Source: a virus. Taken from it: DNA of 64,000 nt. Shown here piece after piece: positions 24,655-32,040 of this stretch (its first letter is position 1; the number at the start of each line of letters is the position of its first letter). The notes beneath the pieces are model-generated. The model was not told the origin of the DNA, did no database searches, and saw nothing but the letters and a program-made list of their open reading frames with translations. The translations under genes were made by a program, and so were the position numbers. The DNA is taken from IMG/VR virus record IMGVR_UViG_3300022928_001147, positions 1 through 64,000 of that record. One strand, given 5' to 3'.

Positions 24655-25817
24655 TGTTTAAATATAGGAAATGTTGCAATTAAATTTTCATTGCGTGATT
24701 TGTCTAATGCAGTGTGATGCTGCCAAAACTTATCCCATAACTCCTTAGTGTATTCATCTTGTTTTACAAATGCTAGTATACTACTGATGCAACTGTAGTC
24801 ATACTTATCTAACTTATTAACAACTTTATTTTTTAAATCTGTTGGAAGTACACTTGCACTTAGATGTTCTGGATAGCGAACAAATGTAATTTCAGTTTCA
24901 ATGCCCATACTATCAAACCATTCTAATGCTTCAGGTATGTAATATACATTAGTGTTTTGTACTGTAATTTTAGCAACAATACGAATGTTAGGATATTTTT
25001 TAAGTTGTAATATATTGTCTTGTATTTGCTGCCATTTACTACCGCAGCGAATATAATCGTTTTGTTCCTTGTTCCCGTCAAGACTTACTGCAAGTTTTAC
25101 TGCTTTAAATTTACTCCAGTAATCTAATACGTTATATTTTTTAAATTTTAACATGCTTAAATTAGTAGCATAACTTAAAAATATTTCGTCTGCTCTGTCA
25201 ATTACTTTATCTAGAACCATATAATGTTTTTCGTCAAATAACGGCTCGCCACCTGCGAAATTTAATTCTAACACTTCAGTTAGATCAAGCCCTTCTATAA
25301 ATGCATCTTCATAGCCTAAATAAGGTTTTTTAGTAAGACCGAGATTGACTATATGTTCTTGCCAGTCTATAGGTTGCAAGTCACTAATCTTGTCCCATTC
25401 TTTAAACCAACTGGTACTATCATGAACGCTGCACATACGGCAAGCAAAGTTGCACAAGTTGCTTAGTTTAAGTTCAAGCCATTTTACTCCTGTTGACAAA
25501 CTGCCGTCTGGCGACATTATAGAAACTGCATGCTCATATTCGTCGAGCATTTTCTTACTTCGTTTGTTAAGATATTTTTGTCTTAAACTATCTACCCCTG
25601 CATCTTCGTCTTTATAACATACTTCACAATGCTTATTTCTGATGCCGTTAACCATATCGAGCCGTACTTGTTTTATAGTATCACAATTCCAAGCCTCTGT
25701 TAATGACATAGAGTTAGTATTTCCGATTCTAGGAAGACTACGACAACACAGTTTTATACTGCCGTCAGTCTTAGTACTTTGATGTACAAACGGTGCAGGA
25801 CAGATAGTTTTACTCAT
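24651..25817 (-). CDS. Radical SAM enzyme, twitch-type (paralogue 2 of 8)
   Basis: 388 residues. N-terminal CPAPFVHQSTKTDGS followed by LCCRS, then CEVCYKDED, core CNFACRMCSVHDSTSW, and NFAGGEPLFD. The tail has LDKSRNENLIATFP. Tail and core match the neighbour at 23.6 kb, so these are tandem paralogues from duplication, diverged enough to have different substrates. ATGA at both borders. Confidence 0.85.
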   Translation of the reverse strand: MSKTICPAPFVHQSTKTDGSIKLCCRSLPRIGNTNSMSLTEAWNCDTIKQVRLDMVNGIRNKHCEVCYKDEDAGVDSLRQKYLNKRSKKMLDEYEHAVSIMSPDGSLSTGVKWLELKLSNLCNFACRMCSVHDSTSWFKEWDKISDLQPIDWQEHIVNLGLTKKPYLGYEDAFIEGLDLTEVLELNFAGGEPLFDEKHYMVLDKVIDRADEIFLSYATNLSMLKFKKYNVLDYWSKFKAVKLAVSLDGNKEQNDYIRCGSKWQQIQDNILQLKKYPNIRIVAKITVQNTNVYYIPEALEWFDSMGIETEITFVRYPEHLSASVLPTDLKNKVVNKLDKYDYSCISSILAFVKQDEYTKELWDKFWQHHTALDKSRNENLIATFPIFKQ

Positions 25818-26410
25818 GTGTTCTCCATATACAATTGCTTGTTTTTAGGACGCAAAGGATCATTCTCGTTCCATCTATCACTTACTCGTAATTTAAATGT
25901 TATTCCATAAGTTTTAGCTAATGCTTGTGCTGCTTCTATTTGATGTTCATTAAAACTAAAAGGTATAAATTGCCAAACAATATCTTTGCCTAATATTGCA
26001 CCTAATTTCATTGCTGCCATACTGCTATCAAAGTCTATATTTTTTCTATACATATGTGCAGTATTTTTCAGGCCATCTACGCCAAATACAACTTTACCAT
26101 GTGTATAACTATTATAAAATTCTTTCCACCAGTCTAATTTTTTACCACTTCCATTAGTTGCCATAATAAAAAATACATTTTGTGTGTCAAAGAATTTTAT
26201 TATATCAATCAACTTTGGATGATATATCGGATCTCCTAGATTGCCGCTTAACAATACTTTTTTATAATTACCAGACTGAATAACTGTTTTGATAACATCA
26301 ACAGGTAAATCAGTTATTTGTATATTGCCTTTAAGATCTGTGCGCGGACACTTAGGACATTCTAACAAACATCTACGTGTTAATTCAAAATGCACTTTTT
26401 CACTATACAT
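25814..26410 (-). CDS. Radical SAM core enzyme lacking its SPASM half
   Basis: 198 residues from ATG 26410 (a TTG at 26419 is possible). Core CLLECPKCPRTD near the N-terminus, LSGNLGDPIYHP in place of GGEP (the SPASM-type variant), ATNGS, and VVFGVDGLKNT. Full-length relatives at 39.1 and 40.1 kb are about 350 residues and end in a SPASM-like Cys domain; this one stops at about residue 198. That domain lies in the gene just before it (26403-26699), so the two may form a two-protein enzyme. Overlap 8 bp. Confidence 0.8.
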   Translation of the reverse strand: MYSEKVHFELTRRCLLECPKCPRTDLKGNIQITDLPVDVIKTVIQSGNYKKVLLSGNLGDPIYHPKLIDIIKFFDTQNVFFIMATNGSGKKLDWWKEFYNSYTHGKVVFGVDGLKNTAHMYRKNIDFDSSMAAMKLGAILGKDIVWQFIPFSFNEHQIEAAQALAKTYGITFKLRVSDRWNENDPLRPKNKQLYMENT

Positions 26411-26699
26411 CTTCGACAACCTTTGTTAACGGATTCTTTAAATTATCTGCAATTGCTCCGCAATGTGTTTTACAAGTAGGTCCAGCAGATTCAGGATTAG
26501 CTATTAAATTGTCTATCCAGTTTTTTAAATGTACATTAACAATTTCATCATAGGGCGTTTTTGTTATATCAAATTTATCACATTCAAACTGTTGATATTC
26601 GTTACGCTCAGGCCTATCACTGAGAAAACAACAAGGACGCACATGCCCTGTTGCAGTAATAAACTGATCTTTCCCTCTTGCACATTTAGGATAAATCAT
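26403..26699 (-). CDS. Stand-alone SPASM-like domain protein
   Basis: 98 residues. Cys pattern: YPKCARGKD, VRPCCFLSD, then FECDKF and PTCKTHCG. This matches the C-terminal SPASM domain of the radical SAM proteins at 39.1 kb (ECFSRE...WPCCF...CKDRLLRCSQTC) and 40.1 kb. There is no CxxxCxxC core. It precedes the core gene in the operon, reversing the usual core-then-SPASM order. Function inferred: supplies auxiliary clusters in trans. Confidence 0.75.
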   Translation of the reverse strand: MIYPKCARGKDQFITATGHVRPCCFLSDRPERNEYQQFECDKFDITKTPYDEIVNVHLKNWIDNLIANPESAGPTCKTHCGAIADNLKNPLTKVVEDV

Positions 26700-27322
26700 T
26701 GTTTCTCCAATATAAAAAACAAATTTTCAGGATATTCAGTAAGTTTGAAATTATAATTTTTAGCAAATTCTTTCACAGCAATTTCAAGTTCGGGCCAATC
26801 CTTGTTTTTATAGTCGTCGCCACATATAACTTTCGTATCTTTAAAATATTCTAAAACTTTTTTTGTGTGTTCGTAGGTGTGTTCCGAATCGAGATATATA
26901 GCATCATATGTCGAACAATACTTTTTATAAATGTACTGGTGTGTAGACATCGACGTAACATTAGATAACAATTTATATTTAGGATGATGCTCCATTACAA
27001 AATTCCAGACTTCTTTATGAGACATATTTTTTAACATATTAACTATGTTCGACCAGATATCCAAATTTTTGCCAAATTTGGGCATTCTATCAGAACGAAC
27101 AAAATCAGGAATTTCTGATGCATCAACATTAAAGGAATCTAACACGTCGTATGTGGTATCGTCAGGCAAAACGTCTAACCACGCCCAAGTACTCCTTCCA
27201 AAAAGCACACCAATTTCTAAAAACTTTGCATTTTTAGGTAGTAGTTTTGCAACTTCTGCGTATCGCTGATGCTGATATATACTTGTAAATCCAGGGACTT
27301 GTCTTGCTTGAATTATTTCCAT
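26696..27322 (-). CDS. Class I SAM methyltransferase-like protein (copy A)
   Basis: 208 residues. Motif I is AKFLEIGVLFGRSTWAW; later YDAIYLDSEHTYEHTKK and KVICGDDYKN are the acidic post-motifs of the methyltransferase-24 style family. Substrate unknown. A near-paralogue lies 113 bp upstream at 27.4-28.1 kb, and the 3' ends of the two genes are very alike at DNA level, a recent tandem duplication. Start ATG lies in the end of a 41-codon mini-ORF. Confidence 0.75.
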   Translation of the reverse strand: MEIIQARQVPGFTSIYQHQRYAEVAKLLPKNAKFLEIGVLFGRSTWAWLDVLPDDTTYDVLDSFNVDASEIPDFVRSDRMPKFGKNLDIWSNIVNMLKNMSHKEVWNFVMEHHPKYKLLSNVTSMSTHQYIYKKYCSTYDAIYLDSEHTYEHTKKVLEYFKDTKVICGDDYKNKDWPELEIAVKEFAKNYNFKLTEYPENLFFILEKQ

Positions 27323-27438
27323 TTAGTAGTCCTCACGTCACTATCAGCTCCGCCGCTTAAACGAATTCCTATTCCTTTATGCTGTGCAGCATCTAAAGGA
27401 ATATTAATAGTAGAATTATTATAACGATACACAGTCAT
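27313..27438 (-). pseudogene. 41-residue chimeric mini-ORF: PP-loop start joined to radical SAM end
   Basis: ATG at 27438, overlapping the previous stop, to TAA at 27313-27315. It reads like the N-terminus of a PP-loop protein through GIGIRLSGGADS, then ends DVRTTKWK. That end matches DVRATKWR, the end of the radical SAM gene at 28.1 kb, which also overlaps a methyltransferase start in the same way. The simplest reading is a deletion that fused a PP-loop gene start to the last eight codons of a lost radical SAM copy, keeping the GAGG ribosome site of the next gene. It may still be translated. Confidence 0.7.
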
Positions 27439-28067
27439 TGATTTTCCAATATAAAAAATAAATTTTTACGATGTTCAGTAAGTTTAAAATTATATTTTTT
27501 AGCAAATTCTTTTACAGCTTTTTCTACGCCTGGCCAATCTGGATTACCATAATCGTCCCCACATATAACTTTAGTATTTTTAAAGTGCTCTAGAGTTTGC
27601 ATTACACCGTCATAAGATTGATTAGCATCTATAAATATAGCATCGTAATTAACTCCGTATTCGTCTTGAATATACTGCTGAAGACGCATTGTCAATACAA
27701 ATTTAACTATATGAAACTTAGGATGATGTTGTAATACAAAATTCCAAACTTCTCTATGAGACATCGTTTTTAATAAATTAGCTATACCTTCCCAGCAATC
27801 TAAATGATTTCCAGGAGTTGACGGTTTTCTACCAGCATTTTTATTAAATTCTGGTATATCTTCTGGTCCAATATCAAATTTGTCCAATGCATCATAGTGT
27901 GCATCTCCAGGCAATGCATCTAACCACGCCCAAGAGCTCCTACCAAGGGAAACTCCTATTTCTAAAAATCTAGGTTTCTCAGGTAATAAGTCAACTACAT
28001 CTTTATATAATTTGTGTTGATACATGCTAGTAAACCCAGGCACATATCGTGCTAAAGTTATCTCCAT
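27435..28067 (-). CDS. Class I SAM methyltransferase-like protein (copy B)
   Basis: 210 residues. Same architecture as copy A: PRFLEIGVSLGRSSWAW, YDAIFIDANQSYDG and KVICGDDYGN. Start ATG inside the end of the radical SAM gene upstream (10 bp overlap); stop shares ATGA with the chimeric mini-ORF. The N-terminal VPGFTSMYQHK-Y is common to both copies. Different acidic and linker residues suggest related but not identical substrates. Confidence 0.75.
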   Translation of the reverse strand: MEITLARYVPGFTSMYQHKLYKDVVDLLPEKPRFLEIGVSLGRSSWAWLDALPGDAHYDALDKFDIGPEDIPEFNKNAGRKPSTPGNHLDCWEGIANLLKTMSHREVWNFVLQHHPKFHIVKFVLTMRLQQYIQDEYGVNYDAIFIDANQSYDGVMQTLEHFKNTKVICGDDYGNPDWPGVEKAVKEFAKKYNFKLTEHRKNLFFILENQ

Positions 28068-29101
28068 TTTGTTGCCCTTACATCATGGCTACAGAAACAA
28101 TGCTTGACTTTGCACACTGTGGGTTCTACAGTCCAATCAAAAGTTGTACAATTATCAGTTAAATAATTGCCAAACACTTTTCCCTGTCTACAACTAGCAT
28201 CGGCACTAACCATTCCATTAGAACCTATATAGAGAACATCTATACCTACATTACACTTCCAGCCAGTCCAAGAATTTTCACCCGATGCGGCCATTGCTTC
28301 AGGTATAGATTTAATATAATCTGTTTCATTATATCGAAATGTAATACCACTGCCCATACTTGTAGACTGTTTGCGTATAATAGTGTTGTCTTGGCGCAAC
28401 CATTCTAACTGTTCTTGAGTATAAGTCACCATCCTTAAATGACTTCCTATATCGTCACTTTTATAATTTTCTCTAATTGGTTTTTTAGCAAGTACAGCAA
28501 ACGTACCTTTTTCTTTTAGCAATTCGTATGTTTCAACAACATACTCCCATTTACTAGCAAGTGCAAGAACAAGAGCTCCTGTTTTAACACCTTTCGAATC
28601 TAATAGATTACACACTTCTAAACAATGATCTTTGTCTGCAAATTCAGGATGAAAGCTATATACGATATCAGAAAACATTCCGCCATACTGGTCCCACCAA
28701 CGCACTGACCTTGCTCCGTTGGTAACTAGTCTTACATAATTGTTATCGTACTTTTTAAGTTCTGTAACAAATTTCTCAATGTCTTTCCATACTGTAACTT
28801 CACCGCCTATAAGTTCCCATACTATAGAAGTCTTGTGTTCTTTGTATACTCGATTAATTTCAGCAACAATTTCTAGTGCCTTTTCTACAGGGGGCCAAGG
28901 ATTAGTAGCACCGTAGTGCTCAGGTGTACAATAGCTACATTTATAAGTGCAAGTATTTCCTAGCGCCCAATTAATACTAAGTGTATTTGACTTTCTGTTA
29001 TAACTTTTAATTACATCAACAGGAAGCTCGCCAGCAGCAACTCTTGTTCTAAAATCGTCACGCTGATCTCCCCACAATGTTATTAAGTTGTTATATTCCA
29101 T
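28058..29101 (-). CDS. Radical SAM enzyme, GW-C family (copy 2)
   Basis: 347 residues from the ATG at 29101, which has GAAGGG upstream. Core CTYKCSYCTPEHYG, SAM motif ELIGGEVTVW, TNGARSVRWW and a C-terminal GWKCNVGI, with HCFCSHD near the end. It parallels the genes at 21.0 and 43.7 kb. Last codons DVRATKWR overlap the methyltransferase start. Confidence 0.85.
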   Translation of the reverse strand: MEYNNLITLWGDQRDDFRTRVAAGELPVDVIKSYNRKSNTLSINWALGNTCTYKCSYCTPEHYGATNPWPPVEKALEIVAEINRVYKEHKTSIVWELIGGEVTVWKDIEKFVTELKKYDNNYVRLVTNGARSVRWWDQYGGMFSDIVYSFHPEFADKDHCLEVCNLLDSKGVKTGALVLALASKWEYVVETYELLKEKGTFAVLAKKPIRENYKSDDIGSHLRMVTYTQEQLEWLRQDNTIIRKQSTSMGSGITFRYNETDYIKSIPEAMAASGENSWTGWKCNVGIDVLYIGSNGMVSADASCRQGKVFGNYLTDNCTTFDWTVEPTVCKVKHCFCSHDVRATKWR

Positions 29102-30500
29102 CAAAAATACCCTTCATTTCTGGAAAAGTTTCATAAAAACTATTTCCTCTATGTGCATCGTTGAGTTCTAAGAATTCTTTCATTTCAGGTAGTCGAACAC
29201 TCCAGTCCTCGCTTTCCATAAATTTTAACATGCCTTCTAAACGACTGATGCCATAACTTGCTGCGAGCCAATCGTCTTTAGTAACTTTGCCTTTATGCCA
29301 TTCAGGAATACCTTTTTCCCAGTTAGCTTCCCACCATGGATAAAATTCTTCATACTTTTTGCGACATGCTGCTTTAAATTCTTTAGGCAAGACTTTAACA
29401 TTAAGATGAGGTGGATGATAAACAAAGTGATAATTTACCGCACCTGCACCAAACGGCCACATGTTGATTTTCTTGAATCCTTCTTCTAACTTCCAACGAA
29501 TAAAATCAGGAATGTAATAGATGTTTAATGCTTGTACTGCACATGCAATTGTAATTTCAGTGTTTGACGGCGTTTGTGTGTCTAAAATGTGAAACACTTC
29601 TTTAGTTCGTTCCCATTTACTAGGATAGCGTATATAGTCATTCATTTCGTGTATACTGTCTACACTATAATGGAACCGCACAAGTTTAAACTCTTTCCAG
29701 AGATCAAACAAATCTTCACGCCATTCTACACCATTTGAGTTGTAGCGTAATTCAAGGTTTTTAGCATAGCCCATTTTAATAGCATGTTCAAGAATCTCAT
29801 AGTGTTCTTCAATAATAAGACTTTCGCCGCCAGCAAAATAAATTTGTTGCATGCTTGGCATCTGTTCATAGAACTGTTTCCAAAATGTAGGATTTTGTTT
29901 ATGCCAATTGTAACTACTACCATTGTAGCTGCCTTTGTCCTGCCATTGCATTGTTTCTTTTAGACTTGCATTTTCTACAGCAGGAAAGATTGCTTTATAA
30001 TCTTTGATCCATCCCGAGCTGTCGTGCGGGCTACACATAATACATGCTAATTGGCACTTAGTTCCGAATCGCAAATCAATATATGCAAGCTGGGGAGGAA
30101 CACTTCCGTCTTCTTTAGTATCAGCAATTAATTTATCAACATCAACACGCTGACTCCAATACTTAGTTTCCCACATACGCTTTGAATTATGTCCAGCAGC
30201 TTCTTCTTTGTAGCATTTTAAACAACTAGGCGGTTTTTCTCCTGCAAGCATTTGCTTACGCACGTTTTTCATATATGTGCTGTTCCAAGCAGTTTCAAAA
30301 TCGCTTACGTTTAAGTTGTTAGGTTTGCCGTCTTCTGTTTTAAGAATACCAACTTGGCCGCCGTGTTCTTTGTCATTAGTTGCACCTACACTGCTTGCAT
30401 TTGCAGTACAGCATACTCGCATACTACCATCTGGTCGAGTACTAAGATGCACCCACGGCAATAAACAAAATGTGTTAGAGGGTAATTTGTGATCAGACAT
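29091..30500 (-). CDS. Radical SAM enzyme, twitch-type (paralogue 3 of 8)
   Basis: 469 residues, the longest of the set. FCLLPWVHLSTRPDGS followed by RVCCTA, then CLKCYKEEAAGHNS, core CQLACIMCSPHDSSGW and YFAGGESLI. The extra length is an insertion around residue 180 and a longer C-terminal helical region ending in YETFPEMKGIF. First Cys pair and core fit the eight-member paralogue pattern. ATG at 30500 lies in the tail of a mini-ORF whose codons carry its AAAAGG site. Confidence 0.85.
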   Translation of the reverse strand: MSDHKLPSNTFCLLPWVHLSTRPDGSMRVCCTANASSVGATNDKEHGGQVGILKTEDGKPNNLNVSDFETAWNSTYMKNVRKQMLAGEKPPSCLKCYKEEAAGHNSKRMWETKYWSQRVDVDKLIADTKEDGSVPPQLAYIDLRFGTKCQLACIMCSPHDSSGWIKDYKAIFPAVENASLKETMQWQDKGSYNGSSYNWHKQNPTFWKQFYEQMPSMQQIYFAGGESLIIEEHYEILEHAIKMGYAKNLELRYNSNGVEWREDLFDLWKEFKLVRFHYSVDSIHEMNDYIRYPSKWERTKEVFHILDTQTPSNTEITIACAVQALNIYYIPDFIRWKLEEGFKKINMWPFGAGAVNYHFVYHPPHLNVKVLPKEFKAACRKKYEEFYPWWEANWEKGIPEWHKGKVTKDDWLAASYGISRLEGMLKFMESEDWSVRLPEMKEFLELNDAHRGNSFYETFPEMKGIFDGI

Positions 30501-30585
30501 ATTTTTTAAACCTTTTATTTAAATTTAGTAAGTTGGTTTTTCTAATGTTATCTACTGTATTGTAACATAATGGCGGTTTATTCAT
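30493..30585 (-). pseudogene. 30-residue mini-ORF: isolated tail of a twitch-type radical SAM gene
   Basis: ATG at 30585 overlaps the stop of the SGNH gene; TGA at 30493-30495 overlaps the next start. The product ends VDNIRKTNLLNLNKRFKKYV, matching the tail LDAVRQTNLVDIDERFKDYV at the end of the gene at 35.9 kb. No core, SAM or cluster motif is left. Either a relic of a deleted gene whose 3' end was kept for translation coupling, or a stand-alone tail peptide. I prefer the relic. Confidence 0.65.
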
Positions 30586-31186
30586 TAATTCTCTCTTTGA
30601 TTTCTTGATAAAGGAGTCGCCCAAACTCTTTATGACCAGCTGGTCCTGGGTGGCTATTATCCAATGCTTTCGGATGCTCTCGACGTATTTTATTAATACT
30701 TGTTCTACACAATTGAACATCATTCCAATTAAAATCGTGTTTATACATCCCAGATCCAAAAGCATGAAAATTTAATATGTTTCGTTTAGTTAAAAAATAA
30801 TGAGCATAATTAAGTCTAGTGTACATGTCTACCTTCATATCATAAAAATCATGGACATTGCGGTAAAAAAATCTAGATGTTTTGTCGGTTTGCCAAGCAT
30901 TAATATGTTTTATACCATCTTCAGTTATAATACAATACCTGTCAAAATGAGACCATAATACAACTACCATGTCTTCATCTTGATAATTAAAATTTTGTAG
31001 GTTGTATAAAATTTCTTTATTACTTGATCCAGATACTGCACAATTAACAAGTTCTCTGTTAAGACGATTTGCAACTTCATTCGGCCATGCAAACTTGCTT
31101 GGCAGACTTCCATTATGGCCATTTTCCCAACAATCTTCTAAACCAGTGCCGTATGTTAAACTGCATCCAAATGTAATTAACCTCAT
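30578..31186 (-). CDS. SGNH-hydrolase-like protein (second)
   Basis: 202 residues from ATG 31186 (GAAGAG site upstream; a TTG at 31201 is less likely). Seen: LITFGCSLTYGTG with nucleophile Ser, a GSSN block, and SHPGPAGH with the C-terminal His. Spacing fits the SGNH/GDSL fold. The predicted role is de- or trans-acylation of a sugar or small molecule. It follows a second mini-ORF by 4 bp. Confidence 0.75.
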   Translation of the reverse strand: MRLITFGCSLTYGTGLEDCWENGHNGSLPSKFAWPNEVANRLNRELVNCAVSGSSNKEILYNLQNFNYQDEDMVVVLWSHFDRYCIITEDGIKHINAWQTDKTSRFFYRNVHDFYDMKVDMYTRLNYAHYFLTKRNILNFHAFGSGMYKHDFNWNDVQLCRTSINKIRREHPKALDNSHPGPAGHKEFGRLLYQEIKERINE

Positions 31187-31190
31187 AAAT

Positions 31191-31295
31191 TTACTCTTCA
31201 AATAATTCTTTATATTCGGACACTATGTCAAGTATAGTTTGATTTCTATTTTTGTCTTTCGATGGTAATTTTCTATCAGCTATATTATTTTTCAT
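31191..31295 (-). pseudogene. 34-residue mini-ORF: isolated tail of a twitch-type radical SAM gene
   Basis: ATG at 31295 overlaps the PP-loop stop; TAA at 31191-31193. It ends KNRNQTILDIVSEYKELFEE, almost the tail of the gene at 32.0 kb (LRNQNILDIVPEYKGLFNEFL). Its final codons, GAAGAG, look like the ribosome site of the SGNH gene that follows. As at 30.5 kb, only the 3' end of a lost paralogue seems to remain. Confidence 0.65.
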
Positions 31296-32040
31296 AGTTT
31301 TTATTTGCCCATTCTCTTTCGTAACACCACCAACATATAGGAGATGTCTTACAAGTTGTTGTAAAATTATCTGTTGCTTCTCTAAGTCCTTCGCAGCTTC
31401 TTGTAATAGATAACATATCTTGCAAAATGCCAAATCGATCTGCTAAGGAAAATACTATTCTTTTATCAAAATTTCTAAAAGGTTCTATTTCATGACCAAA
31501 CTGTTTAGTGTTATGATACACTGACCTTGAATTAGCTATTGCTCCAATTATTAGAGGTACTTGTCTATTTTTTTCAGGATTATGTTTTTCTTCGCCTATA
31601 TGTACATCTGGATTTTTTGTTACTCCGTTATACGAAACAACATCAGTGTCTAAATTATAATCTTTAATAATTTTTAATAATAACTCATCCTGTGCGTTAC
31701 TATAAATTTTTCCAGTATCGTTATCTAACCACCAATTGTCAACGTCGAGTCGTTGTGTAGGTTTTACATCTAAATTAGGAAATTTGTCTTTGACATAATC
31801 TAATATAGTGTCAACTACAGGATACGGATTTGCTTTATCCATAGCTGGATCATTATTAGGATTGTTTATCTTTCTCACAGTTAAAGGATAAATCGACGGT
31901 GATAAGTTATTTTCGTTCAACAGAAATGCAATAGTGTATAACATTACTGCACTATCAAATCCGCCACTTAGCCGTACGATTATATTAGAACAATCAAGTT
32001 TAAAGGCCACCTTTCCATAAGCAGTTTTATAAAAATTCAT
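31285..32040 (-). CDS. PP-loop ATPase, QueC/ExsB-like
   Basis: 251 residues from ATG 32040 (AAAGGA upstream). The PP-loop is IIVRLSGGFDSAVMLY near the N-terminus. The C-terminal CKTSPICWWCYERE recalls the zinc-binding Cys cluster of QueC, which makes preQ0 with ATP. QueC normally has four such Cys in a longer CxGxxxxCxxCxxR form; here three are visible, so this may instead be another adenylating or tRNA-thiolating-type enzyme. With folE and queE in the window, QueC is the attractive option but not proven. Its N-terminus overlaps the radical SAM gene by 14 bp. Confidence 0.65.
   Translation of the reverse strand: MNFYKTAYGKVAFKLDCSNIIVRLSGGFDSAVMLYTIAFLLNENNLSPSIYPLTVRKINNPNNDPAMDKANPYPVVDTILDYVKDKFPNLDVKPTQRLDVDNWWLDNDTGKIYSNAQDELLLKIIKDYNLDTDVVSYNGVTKNPDVHIGEEKHNPEKNRQVPLIIGAIANSRSVYHNTKQFGHEIEPFRNFDKRIVFSLADRFGILQDMLSITRSCEGLREATDNFTTTCKTSPICWWCYEREWANKNYEK

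Noticed and set aside
30493-31295. Mini-ORFs as RiPP precursor peptides
   Set aside because: Their sequences match the tails of neighbouring enzymes and carry the next gene's ribosome site; no leader/core division is seen. Not fully excluded.
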